A stretch of 64,000 bases of DNA from Streptomyces sp. MST-110588 (GCF_022695595.1 NZ_CP074380.1:682001-746000); one strand, 5' to 3'. Positions 52,402 through 60,305 are shown, counted from the stretch's first letter. Numbers and translations: made by a program. Notes: a model not told the origin generated them from the sequence alone.

Positions 52402-53477
52402 ACGGTCCGGCGCGGGCGCGGCACGGGGACGGATCACACGGGGACGGATCACACGGGGACAAGCGGCACGGGGACGGGCGGCACGGAGACGGGCGGCGCG
52501 ACGAAAGGCGGCGGCGCGGCGGGGAGGAGCCCATGGTGCCGCGGGCCCAGTTCGCCCCGTCCTCCTCGTACTACGGCAGGCCCGTCATCAAGGCCCCGTC
52601 GTGGGCCGCCCGGGACATCGCCGGGTACTTCTTCCTCGGCGGACTGGCCGGCGCCGGGTCGGTGCTCGCCGCGGGCGCGCAGCTCACCGGCCGCGGGAGA
52701 ACCGCGAAGGGCATGAAGGTCTCCTCCCTCACCGCGATCGCGCTCTCCACCGCGGCGCTCGTCCACGACCTCGGCCGGCCGAGCCGGTTCCCGCACATGC
52801 TGCGGGTCCTGAAGCCGACCTCGCCGATGAGCGTCGGCTCCTGGCTGCTGGCCGCGTACGGGCCGGCGGCCGGAGCCGCGGCCGGGTGCGCGGTGACCGG
52901 GCTGCTGCCCGTGGCGGGCGCCGCCGCGACCGCGGGCGCCGCGCTGCTGGGGCCGGCCGTGGCCTCGTACACGGCGGTACTGGCGGCGGACACGGCCGTG
53001 CCGGCCTGGCACGGCGCCCACCGTGAACTGCCCTACCTCTTCACCGCCTCCGCCACCGCGGCGGCCTGCGGTATGGCACTGGTCCTCGGCCCCGTCCGGG
53101 AGAACGCTCCCGCACGGCACGCGGCCGTACTGGCGGCGGGGGCGGAGGCCGCCGCGCACCGGGCGGTGGAGCGACGGCTCGGTATGGTCGCCGAGACCTG
53201 CCGGGAGGGGCGGGCGGGCACGCTGCTGCGCGCGGCCCGGCTGCTCACCGCGGCCGGTGCGGCCACCGCGGCGCTCATGGGGCGCCGCAGCCGTACGGCG
53301 GCCGTGGCGGGAGGTCTGGCGCTGCTGGCGGGCTCCGCCTGCACCCGGTTCGGGGTGTTCGCGGCCGGCATCGCCTCGGCCGAGGACCCCAAGTACACGG
53401 TGGTGCCACAGCGGGCGGGCCGGACATCGGACGGGGGCCGGGCACCGGACGCGGACCCGGGCCGAGGCCGGCCGTAG
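52398..53477 (+). CDS. NrfD/PsrC-type membrane subunit of formate dehydrogenase
   Basis: 359 residues. After a His/Gly/Asp-rich repeated leader (about residues 8-34) come about eight hydrophobic helices (AARDIAGYFFLGGLAGAGSVLAAG onward) of the NrfD/PsrC fold, with the quinone-site-type RPSRFPHMLRVLKPTSPMSVGSW. This anchor takes the place of the cytochrome b FdnI of the enteric enzyme and hands electrons to menaquinone. Start overlaps the previous stop. Confidence 0.88.
   Translation: MNGPARARHGDGSHGDGSHGDKRHGDGRHGDGRRDERRRRGGEEPMVPRAQFAPSSSYYGRPVIKAPSWAARDIAGYFFLGGLAGAGSVLAAGAQLTGRGRTAKGMKVSSLTAIALSTAALVHDLGRPSRFPHMLRVLKPTSPMSVGSWLLAAYGPAAGAAAGCAVTGLLPVAGAAATAGAALLGPAVASYTAVLAADTAVPAWHGAHRELPYLFTASATAAACGMALVLGPVRENAPARHAAVLAAGAEAAAHRAVERRLGMVAETCREGRAGTLLRAARLLTAAGAATAALMGRRSRTAAVAGGLALLAGSACTRFGVFAAGIASAEDPKYTVVPQRAGRTSDGGRAPDADPGRGRP
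52422..52496 (+). repeat. 15-bp tandem repeat, 5 units, coding HGDGS-type pentapeptide
   Basis: CACGGGGACGGATCA and four variants follow without gap (52422, 52437, 52452, 52467, 52482), encoding HGDGS, HGDGS, HGDKR, HGDGR, HGDGR in the N-terminus of the NrfD-type protein. The first two copies are identical. Confidence 0.92.
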
Positions 53478-53492
53478 AGGGCACCGACCCGG

Positions 53493-53546
53493 CCGGGAGT
53501 CCTCAGGCGACCGGGAGTCCTCAAGCGGCCGGGAGTCCTCAGCCGG
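53493..53546. repeat. 18-bp tandem repeat, three copies
   Basis: CCGGGAGTCCTCAGGCGA at 53493 with two variants at 53511 and 53529. The last copy carries the stop codon of the isochorismatase-family gene; the array fills the gap between the convergent formate dehydrogenase and isochorismatase genes. Confidence 0.9.
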
Positions 53547-54162
53547 CCGGGTCGCCGCTCCCGCCGAAGACGTCGCCGTCCCCGGAGCGCACGATGCGCG
53601 CCCCCATGTTCCGCTTCATCATCCGCAGCGCGGCGTCCGCGAGGTCCTGGTGGATGTGGGCGACGGCGTCCTGGACCACGGTGACGTCCAGGTGCCGGAT
53701 GTGGGCGTCCAGGGCCGAATAGAGAATGCACTGTTCGGTCACCTGGCCGCACAGCACGATCCGGCCGATCCCGTTCTGGCTCAGCAGATATTCCAGCGGA
53801 GTCTGGTAGAAAATGGAGTGCCGGGCCTTGACGACGAACATCGCGTCGGCGTCCGGGCGGATCGGCTCGACCAGATCGGCGTGCGGGCCGTTCAGCGCCA
53901 TTTCCAGGATTTCGTCGTGGTGCGACCGCCAGCGGCCGAAATTGTCGTTGACGTAGATGACGTCGACGTTGTCGGCCCGCGCCCTTTCGAGCAGTCCGCG
54001 CATCCCGGGGAGTGCGTCGCGGACGGACGGCAGCAACTGCTGGGCGTCCGCGTGCCGATACGTGTTGATCATGTCGACCACTATCAGGGCGGTCTTCCGT
54101 ACGGCGCTTTCTCGCCCGGTACTCTCTCGCCCGGCACTCTCTCCCACGGCGCTCCTTCGCAC
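53539..54162 (-). CDS. Isochorismatase / nicotinamidase-family cysteine hydrolase
   Basis: 207 residues from a GTG at 54162. ALIVVDMINTY holds the catalytic Asp; VVKARHSIFYQTPLEYLL holds the Lys region, and CGQVTEQCILYSAL holds the nucleophile Cys (TEQC, about residue 145). The fold hydrolyses amides, imides or isochorismate; nothing here fixes the substrate. The first ~22 residues are a SAVGES/GRES repeat. Two start sites, each GGAGCGCC-GTG, lie in tandem (54162 and 54147), and either could be used. It is the last gene of a minus-strand group with the sigma factor and the Mrp operon. Confidence 0.82.
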   Translation of the reverse strand: MRRSAVGESAGRESTGRESAVRKTALIVVDMINTYRHADAQQLLPSVRDALPGMRGLLERARADNVDVIYVNDNFGRWRSHHDEILEMALNGPHADLVEPIRPDADAMFVVKARHSIFYQTPLEYLLSQNGIGRIVLCGQVTEQCILYSALDAHIRHLDVTVVQDAVAHIHQDLADAALRMMKRNMGARIVRSGDGDVFGGSGDPAG

Positions 54163-54201
54163 GGCGCTCCTCGTCCTTTCCGCTTGCCGAGGCGTGAGGT
54201 G

Positions 54202-55017
54202 TCACACCACCCGTTCCCGCCTCTCCTCCCTTTCCACGGCCCGGCGTATGCGCGAGCAGGTTCCGCTGAGAATGCGGGAGACGTGCATCTGCGAGAGGTG
54301 GCATTCCCGCGCGATACGGCTCTGGGTCATGTCGCAGAAATACCGCAGGTAGAGGATGCGGCGTTCCCGCTCCGGGAGGCTGCGCAGCTTGTGCCGGACC
54401 GTCTCGCGCAGGACCACCCGGTCATACCCTGGCTCGGACGCTCCCAGCGTGTCCGCGAGGGAGTAACCGTCCTCGGCGCCGGCGGACACCTCGGCGTCCA
54501 GGGACAGCGGTTTGTAGCTCTCCATCGCCGTCCTTCCCACGCGTACCTCATCCTCGCTCAGTCCGGTGTGCTCGGCGACCTGGGCGACCGACGGGGTGCG
54601 GTGGTCCACGGCGGCGCTCAGTTCGCGCGTACCGCTGCGGACCTGATTGCGCAGTTCCTGGACGCGGCGGGGCACATGAACGCCCCATGTGTGGTCGCGG
54701 AAATGCCGTTTGATCTCCCCGACGATGGTCGGCACGGCAAAGCTCTCGAAGGCGTGCCCACGCCCGGGATCGAAGCGGTCCACCGCTTTCACCAGGCCCA
54801 GCGAGGCGATCTGCCGGAGGTCCTCCGCGGATTCGCCACGGTTGTGAAAGCGGGTGGACAGCCGTTCCGCCATGGGCAGCCATTCCCGGATCACCTGCTG
54901 CCGCAGTTCGCGCTTCTCCGGGCCTTCGGGAAGGGAGACCAGCTTTTCGATGGAGGGAACAGGGGTGGAAGCGGGGGTGGCGACAGTGGGGGCGGGGGCG
55001 GCAACTGCGGGGGGCAT
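54202..55017 (-). CDS. RNA polymerase sigma factor, SigB/SigF type
   Basis: 271 residues from the ATG at 55017, with GGAGAG upstream; a longer reading to 55107 has no ribosome site. Regions 2 to 4 are complete: region 2 RGESAEDLRQIASLGLVKAVDRFDP and FESFAVPTIVGEIKRHFRD (2.4), region 3, and region 4 ERERRILYLRYFCDMTQSRIA with LSQMHVSRILSG as the -35-binding HTH. Such sigma-B-like factors in Streptomyces respond to osmotic or oxidative stress and are held by RsbW-like antisigma proteins. It lies 105 bp after the Mrp antiporter operon on the same strand. A Pro/Ala/Val-rich stretch opens the protein. Confidence 0.93.
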   Translation of the reverse strand: MPPAVAAPAPTVATPASTPVPSIEKLVSLPEGPEKRELRQQVIREWLPMAERLSTRFHNRGESAEDLRQIASLGLVKAVDRFDPGRGHAFESFAVPTIVGEIKRHFRDHTWGVHVPRRVQELRNQVRSGTRELSAAVDHRTPSVAQVAEHTGLSEDEVRVGRTAMESYKPLSLDAEVSAGAEDGYSLADTLGASEPGYDRVVLRETVRHKLRSLPERERRILYLRYFCDMTQSRIARECHLSQMHVSRILSGTCSRIRRAVEREERRERVV

Positions 55018-55122
55018 GGCGGCTTCACTCTCCCTCGTACGCGTCGGTCCCGGGCGGCGATTCCGACCCGGGCTCACCCTGCGCCTCCCCAGTGACGCGG
55101 ACGTCACACCGGTTGGCGCGCC

Positions 55123-57153
55123 TCATCGCAGCGCGGGCAGCAGCACCAGCGCCGTCACCGTGATGCCGGCCAGCGCGCAGGCGACGTAGTCGCCGATGTG
55201 CCCGGAGTGCAGCCGGCGCAGCGGCGCGGTCCACCGTGCGGGGTCGGTGCGGGCGCCGGGACGCAGGGACCACCGCGCCAGGGCCGTGGCGAGCGCCGCG
55301 GAGAGCAGCCCGAGCGCGATACCGGAGACCGTCCAGTGCGGCGCGGGAGTGGGAGCGGGGATGACAGGGGTGGTACGGGTGCCCAGTACGGCGGCGGCGT
55401 AGCCCGCGTGGTCGGTGAAGGCGTCGGCGGCCCGGCCGATCGCCGCGTGCAGTTCCGGGACCAGGCCCACCACCGGTACGGCCGCCAGCAGGGCGATCGG
55501 CACCGCGAGCATGGTGTCCGGGATCCGGTTGAGCGGGCCGCGCGTCTCGGGCTCCTCGTGCGCGCCGCTCGTCCCGTCCGGAAAGTCCGCGGCCCGGCGG
55601 TTGCCGTCCGGGGAGTTCCGGCCCGGCCGGTTGCCGGCCGAGGGGTGGCCGGCCGGCGGATTCCCCTGTGGCGAGGCGTCGTACGGCGGGGTGCTCCCGG
55701 AGCGTTCGCCGAGCCCCAGGAAGACACGGGCGGCGGCCCGCAGCACCGCTCCCCCGGTGACCGCCGACACCGCCACGAACAGTACGGTCGGCCCGACGCC
55801 CGCCGCCTCCTCGGTGAGCGCCTTGCCCAGCCCCGTGGCGAAGAGCGGCAGTCCGGCCAGGGCCAGGCCGCCGAGCCCGTACAGCACGCCGATCAGGGGG
55901 AGTTCGCGGCCCCGGCCGTGCAGGGCGTGTTCGTCCACGCTGCTGAAGCGGTCCAGGAGGATGCCCGTACAGGCGAACAGGGCGGCTTTCACACCCGCGT
56001 GGCCGAGAACGTAGACGGCGGTGCCCGCGACGCCCTGCGGGGTGAGGACCGCGATGCCGACGAGGAACAGTCCGGTGTGGGCGACGGTGGAGAAGGCGAG
56101 CAGTCGCTTGAGGTGACGCTGCTGCCAGCACATGACGGCGCCGGTGACCGCGGTGAGTGCGCCGAGGGCGAGCAGCGCACGGTGGGCGTCCTCGGCGGGA
56201 ATGCCACCGGGGCCGGCGAAGACGGTCCAGTACACCCGGGCCGTGCCGTACACCCCCAGTTCGACCATGACGCCGGAGAGCAGCATGCACACCGGCGTGG
56301 GCGCGACCGCGTGGGCGTCGGGCAGCCAGAAGTGGAAGGGGACGGCCGCCGCCTTGATGAGCAGGCCGGTCAGGACGAGGACGAAGGCGGTCAGAACGAG
56401 CAGGCCGGGCCGCTGCGCCGCCTCGTCGGCCAGTGCGCTCCCCGTACGGGTGAGGGCGTCGCCACTTCCCGGACCGGCGCCGGCCCGGGCGTCCAGCCGC
56501 GCGCCGATCTGGGCCAGGCCGAGTTCGCCGGTGCGCCCGTACAGCAGGGCGATGCCCAGCAGCGTCGCGTAACCGCCGAGGGAGTTGACGATGCCGAAGG
56601 TCAGCGCGCCCTGGACGGCGCGGGCCTCCTCGACGCGGTAGCCGGTCAGGGCGTACGCGACGACGCCCATCAGCTCGAAGAAGACGAAGGCGTTGAAGAG
56701 GTCGCCGGTGAGCACGAAGCCGCACATGCCCGCCTGGAAGATCAGGACCAGCGCGGGGAAGGTGCCCGCCGGGCGGTGCGGCCGTTCGTCGAAGTACCGC
56801 CAGGAATAGGCGAGTACGGCCACGACGAGCAGGGAGGCGAGGACCGCCAGGCCCACCCCGACGCGGTCCCCGACCAGGACGATGCCCACGCCCGCGCCGC
56901 CGTGCGGGTGCCAGCCGCCGAGCCACTCGACGGCGGGCGGCCCCGGGGCGCCGCCGGTCCCGCCCGTGCCGTGCCCGGTGGCGGGGGGCGTACGCAGGAG
57001 TACGGACAGCGCCAGGGCGGCGGTGCCGGCCGCGAAGGCGCAGCCCAGCGCCTCGGCGGCGACCCGGGGCAGCCGCCGGCCGACCGCGACCAGCAGGGCC
57101 GCGCCGAGCAGCGGCGTGGCCACGATCAGGGGCAGTGTCCCGGCGGCGGTCAC
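55123..57153 (-). CDS. mrpD: Mrp-type Na+/H+ antiporter subunit D (NuoL/M/N homologue)
   Basis: 676 residues, GTG start overlapping the mrpC stop (GTGA). About 14 hydrophobic segments of the proton-pumping NADH-dehydrogenase-like fold, with FNAFVFFELMGVVAYALTGY (conserved Glu in helix 5), the helix 7 region TGLLIKAAAVPFHFWLPDAHAVAPTPVCMLLSG (conserved Lys) and RHLKRLLAFSTVAHTGLFLVG. A Pro/Gly/Asn/Arg insert (about 480-535) lies in a loop. It would move protons or Na+ in the Mrp complex. It is the last gene of the operon. Confidence 0.92.
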   Translation of the reverse strand: MTAAGTLPLIVATPLLGAALLVAVGRRLPRVAAEALGCAFAAGTAALALSVLLRTPPATGHGTGGTGGAPGPPAVEWLGGWHPHGGAGVGIVLVGDRVGVGLAVLASLLVVAVLAYSWRYFDERPHRPAGTFPALVLIFQAGMCGFVLTGDLFNAFVFFELMGVVAYALTGYRVEEARAVQGALTFGIVNSLGGYATLLGIALLYGRTGELGLAQIGARLDARAGAGPGSGDALTRTGSALADEAAQRPGLLVLTAFVLVLTGLLIKAAAVPFHFWLPDAHAVAPTPVCMLLSGVMVELGVYGTARVYWTVFAGPGGIPAEDAHRALLALGALTAVTGAVMCWQQRHLKRLLAFSTVAHTGLFLVGIAVLTPQGVAGTAVYVLGHAGVKAALFACTGILLDRFSSVDEHALHGRGRELPLIGVLYGLGGLALAGLPLFATGLGKALTEEAAGVGPTVLFVAVSAVTGGAVLRAAARVFLGLGERSGSTPPYDASPQGNPPAGHPSAGNRPGRNSPDGNRRAADFPDGTSGAHEEPETRGPLNRIPDTMLAVPIALLAAVPVVGLVPELHAAIGRAADAFTDHAGYAAAVLGTRTTPVIPAPTPAPHWTVSGIALGLLSAALATALARWSLRPGARTDPARWTAPLRRLHSGHIGDYVACALAGITVTALVLLPALR

Positions 57154-57497
57154 CCGCGCAGCTCCGAGAGTTCGTCCGGGTCGACGGTGCCGTGCCGCTT
57201 GGCGACCTGGACGACGAGGGCGAGCAGCAGCGCGGTGACGGTGGCGCCCACGACGACGTCCGTGAGCGCCAGGGCCTGTACGACGGGGTCGACGACCGGG
57301 CGGGAGCCGGGGCGCAGATCGGAGAAGACGGGTGCGGTGCCGCCGTCGCGGTAGCCGATGGCCAGCAGCAGGACGTAGGTGGCGGACTGGCAGACGGCCA
57401 GGCAGCCGACGGCGTGGATGAGGTTGCGGCTGGTGGCCAGCCCGTAGCAGCCGATCAGGAAGATCCAGCCGGCCACGAGATACGGCAGCACGCTCAT
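57150..57497 (-). CDS. mrpC: Mrp-type antiporter subunit C (NuoK-like)
   Basis: 115 residues, three hydrophobic helices. The NuoK/MrpC pattern: NLIHAVGCLAVCQSATYVLLLAIGY and DPVVQALALTDVVVGATVTALLLALVV. The ATG overlaps the mrpB stop by four bases and the stop overlaps mrpD. The family forms the membrane scaffold and part of the proton path. Confidence 0.92.
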   Translation of the reverse strand: MSVLPYLVAGWIFLIGCYGLATSRNLIHAVGCLAVCQSATYVLLLAIGYRDGGTAPVFSDLRPGSRPVVDPVVQALALTDVVVGATVTALLLALVVQVAKRHGTVDPDELSELRG

Positions 57498-58351
57498 GTC
57501 CCGCCCGTCTCCTTCCCCGTGCCCCTGTCCGGGCTCGGATCGGTGTCGATGCCGGTGTTGGTGCCGGCGTCAGTGTTGGTGTTGGTACCTGCGTCGGAGT
57601 CCGCGTCCTGGTCGGGGCCGCCGGGCCCGTCCTCGATCTCGACCGCCTGGTCGAGGAAGGAGGCGAGGAGGACCACGACCCCGCTGGCGACCTCCACCCC
57701 GATCGCGGCGTTCAGCAGCGGTACGGTGCCGCCGGAGGCGAGGGTGTTAAAGGTCCCGTACGGGAGGACGTTGGCGAGGTAGGCGGTGCCGGCGAGGGTG
57801 CCGGCCACGCCCAGCAGCAGGTAGGCAGCCTCCCCGGCGCCGTCCGCCACCGCGTACAGGCCGACCGGCCGGATCCGTTCCAGGGCCCGGTAGTCCACAG
57901 CGACGTACAGCAGGTGCAGCGAGGTCGCCACGACCACGCCGCCCTGGAAGCCGCCGCCCGGGCTGAGCTGGCCGTGTGCGACGACGTACAGCCCGATGAG
58001 CAGGGTGACCGGCAGGGCGATCAGCGCGTACCGGCGTACGGGCGGGGAGACCCGCGCGGGCCGCGGCGGGACCCGGTGCTCGTCGCGGGTCTGGCGCAGC
58101 AGGACGACGGTGCCCAGCGCGGCGCAGAAGAGGATGGACTCCTCGCCCAGGGTGTCGAAGGCCCGCTGGTCGAAGTTGACGGACGCGATGACGTTGGCGG
58201 TGTGCCGGGCGAGCGAGGCGTGGACGGAGCGGTCGCCGTACGGGTGCGCGGCACCGCCGAAGCCCGGCAGTTCCAGTGCCGCGCCGACCAGCAGGACGGC
58301 CACGCCCAGGCCGCCCAGCGCCAGTACCCACAAGCGCGCCCGTCTGCTCAA
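57494..58351 (-). CDS. mrpB: Mrp-type antiporter subunit B
   Basis: 285 residues from a TTG at 58351, preceded by GGGGAGGGGCGGGA. Two parts: a DUF4040/MnhA-end like N-terminal region with VNFDQRAFDTLGEESILFCAALGTVVLLR, and the MnhB domain with LSPGGGFQGGVVVATSLHLLYVAVDY and LASFLDQAVEIEDGPGG. Five or six helices. The C-terminus is a Thr/Asn/Asp repeat (TNTNTDAGTNTG). Operon with mrpC and a DUF4040 gene, both overlapped. Confidence 0.9.
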   Translation of the reverse strand: MSRRARLWVLALGGLGVAVLLVGAALELPGFGGAAHPYGDRSVHASLARHTANVIASVNFDQRAFDTLGEESILFCAALGTVVLLRQTRDEHRVPPRPARVSPPVRRYALIALPVTLLIGLYVVAHGQLSPGGGFQGGVVVATSLHLLYVAVDYRALERIRPVGLYAVADGAGEAAYLLLGVAGTLAGTAYLANVLPYGTFNTLASGGTVPLLNAAIGVEVASGVVVLLASFLDQAVEIEDGPGGPDQDADSDAGTNTNTDAGTNTGIDTDPSPDRGTGKETGGT

Positions 58352-58739
58352 TCCCGCCCCTCCCCTCGTTCCCGCCGCTGTTCCGGCCCGGAATCCGGCT
58401 CCGGCTCCGGCTCCGGATTCGGATTCGGATTCGGTTCCGGATTCCGATCCGGCGCGGGATCCCGCTCCGGCCCGGAAAGTCCTCGGTCCCGCTCTCCTCC
58501 CCGCCCCTGCGGCGTACCTTCCGTACGGACAGCAACACCATCAGCGGGGTGAGCGCGGAGCCCACCGCGAGCTGGGACAGTGCCACGTCCGGCGCCTGGA
58601 GGGCGGTGAACAGCAGGGCCAGGCTCAGGCCGAGCACGGCCAGTACGGTCGCCTGCCGTACGGGGTCGCGGACCAGTACGGCGACGGTCGCGGCGGCCGT
58701 GACCAGCGCCAGGGTGAGCACGATCACCGGGTCATCCAC
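58348..58739 (-). CDS. DUF4040 / MrpA C-terminal-like subunit, probable frameshift in its tail
   Basis: About 131 residues when restored. From a GTG at 58739 it has three hydrophobic segments (VIVLTLALVTAAATVAVLV; VLAVLGLSLALLFTALQAPDVALSQLAVGSALTPLMVLLSVRK), the DUF4040 pattern of hydrogenase MbhD or the end of MrpA. As written, the frame continues in the wrong phase through mrpB. Adding one base near 58469-58473 (GGGCC) gives an NP/EP-rich tail ending RRERGEGRD with a TGA that overlaps the mrpB TTG (TTGA), like the other joints of the operon. I think that is the true end. Confidence 0.75.
58388..58450 (-). repeat. Hexanucleotide repeats in DUF4040 tail
   Basis: Minus strand GAATCC/GAGCCG hexamers: (GAATCC)n then (GGAGCC)n over about 60 bp. 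In the repaired frame they encode (Asn-Pro)n-(Glu-Pro)n; in the frame as written they read as Arg-Ile/Arg-Ser. Confidence 0.7.
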
Positions 58740-59244
58740 CGGACCCCCGGCGCTCTCCCGACGGCCGGCCCTCCGCGTTCGGCCCGCTCGCTTCGGACGG
58801 GCGGCCCTCCCCCGTCAGGGCGCGGGTGGACAGAACGTTGCCGGCCACCAGCAGGGCACCGATGACGAGCGTCTTGACCGTGGCCCGGCCCGGGTCCGTG
58901 GCCAGGCACAGCGGCAGCACCACGAGGGCCGCCGCCGTCGCCACGAGCGGTGTCAGGGCGCGGGCGACCCGTCCGCGCGGCGGATCCGCGGCCAGTTCGT
59001 CCTCCAGCAGCCGGGCGAAGACCAAGGTGCCCGCCGGGCCCAGCACGGCCAGGACGAGAGCCAGATCGGCGTACGCGGGACGCTCGTACCCCTGCGCGAG
59101 CAGCAGCAGGACCAGACAGCCGGCCGGTGTGGCGACGTTCTGGGCCAGCACCCGCCGCCGTACGGGACCGCCGGCCGCGCCCCATACGGCGGGCGCGACA
59201 CCGACGAGCAGCAGCGCCACGGCGGCGGCCGACCAGCCGTTCAC
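58732..59244 (-). CDS. Mrp-type antiporter subunits F and G, fused
   Basis: 170 residues, GTG at 59244 overlapping the upstream stop. The first ~90 residues resemble MrpF (ALLLVGVAPAVWGAAGG; VLAQNVATPAGCLVLLLLAQGYERPAYADLALVLAVLGPAGTLVFARLL). The remaining part (LTPLVATAAALVVLPLCLATDPGRATVKTLVIGALLVAGNVLSTRAL) looks like the last part of MrpG. The fusion is inferred; a single F-like protein with an added membrane pair is the alternative. Its stop overlaps the DUF4040 start by eight bases. Confidence 0.7.
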   Translation of the reverse strand: MNGWSAAAVALLLVGVAPAVWGAAGGPVRRRVLAQNVATPAGCLVLLLLAQGYERPAYADLALVLAVLGPAGTLVFARLLEDELAADPPRGRVARALTPLVATAAALVVLPLCLATDPGRATVKTLVIGALLVAGNVLSTRALTGEGRPSEASGPNAEGRPSGERRGSGG

Positions 59245-59525
59245 CAGAACCGGCCGTCCGGCACGGGGGCGTCGGGCCGGGCGGCTCTGCGGGCCGCACG
59301 GGCGGCGAAGGCCGCGAGCAGCGCGGCGGCGGCTCCCACGCCCCACTCCAGGGCGTCGACCGCACTGATCAGCACCACCCACAGTCCGGTCAGCGCGGCC
59401 CAGCACCCGGCCAGTTCGGCGACCGCCGCGCCCCGCACCGCCACACCGCGCGCCCGCGTACCACCGGCCCCACGGTCACCGTTACCGGCCCCGCCGTCAC
59501 CGCCACCGGACCCACCACCGTTCAT
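59241..59525 (-). CDS. Short Mrp subunit E-like membrane protein
   Basis: 94 residues. A Gly-rich leader (about 1-28) is followed by one or two hydrophobic helices (VAELAGCWAALTGLWVVLISAVDALEWGVGAAAALLAAFAARAARRAA), as at the N-terminus of MrpE (MnhE). A normal MrpE is about 160 residues, so this is a shortened form. It is the first gene of the antiporter operon, overlapping the F/G gene by four bases. Confidence 0.6.
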   Translation of the reverse strand: MNGGGSGGGDGGAGNGDRGAGGTRARGVAVRGAAVAELAGCWAALTGLWVVLISAVDALEWGVGAAAALLAAFAARAARRAARPDAPVPDGRFW

Positions 59526-59720
59526 GGGCTCACCTCCGGCCTCGCGTACCCGGGCGTCAGGCTCTCATGCGCCCCTCCCGCGCCCGGGGAAACGCGCCGG
59601 TGACACCGCGTCCGCCGGGTCACGGCACGGGGGCAGCACGGCAGGCGCGGCGGTAGACGGCGAGAGGAAGCGAGAGGAAGCGAGGGACAGCCGGCGGCAA
59701 GCACAGAGCCGGGCCGGCCG

Positions 59721-60226
59721 TCAGGCCCCGACGGTGCCGTCGATGCCTTCGCGCAGGAAGTCGGCGTGGCCGTTGTGCCGGGCGTACTCAAGGGTCACAT
59801 GAAGCATCACCAGCCGCAGGGACACGTCCTCGCCCCACCGGGGCTGATGGCCGGTCACCTCCAGCGACTCCGCCGCCGCCTCGATCCGGCGGGCGTGATC
59901 GACCTCCGTGCGCCATGCCTCGAACGCCTCCGTCCGGGAGGCCGTGCTCACGTCGTACGCCACCTGGTAGTCGCCCTCGGCGGACCACACCAGCGGTATG
60001 TCCTCCTTGTTGATCACTCGGCGGAACCAGGTGCGTTCCACCTCGGCCAGGTGCCGGACCAGACCGAGCAGCGAGAGCGTCGAGGGCGGCATGGAACGCC
60101 GGCGCAGTTCCTCGTCCGAAAGTCCTCGCACTTCATGGCGAGCGTCGCCCGATGGAAGTCGAGGCAGCCGCGCAGCGTTTCGCGTTCCCCCGCCGTCAGA
60201 GGCGGTCCGATGCGTTCGACGGTCAC
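59721..60226 (-). pseudogene. DinB/DUF664-family protein, one apparent frameshift
   Basis: Restored length about 168 residues. It starts from a GTG at 60226 with GGAAGG upstream (VERIGPPLTAGERETLRGCLDFHRATL). The frame breaks near 60124-60125; one extra G restores LAMKCEGLSDEELRRRSMPPSTLSLLGLVRHLAEVERTWFRR, with the His-x3-Glu metal site. The end VMLHVTLEYARHNGHADFLREGIDG carries the third His. DinB/DUF664 proteins are metal-dependent, thiol (mycothiol)-linked transferases. I suppose the gene is intact. Confidence 0.8.
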
Positions 60227-60264
60227 TGGCGAAGTCCTTCCCACGGATGACAAAGGGGCGCTGT

Positions 60265-60305
60265 GGCGGTTCTGGTGGTTCTGGCGGTTCTGTTGGTTCT
60301 GGTGG
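60265..60305 (+). repeat. 9-bp tandem repeat, about 4.5 units
   Basis: GGCGGTTCT, GGTGGTTCT, GGCGGTTCT, GTTGGTTCT and a partial unit. It lies between the divergent DinB-like and membrane-protein genes. Confidence 0.8.

Noticed and set aside
57747..58739. 330-residue DUF4040 protein as read directly
   Set aside because: The latter two-thirds is the wrong-phase reading of mrpB; one base restores a short protein that ends at the mrpB start.
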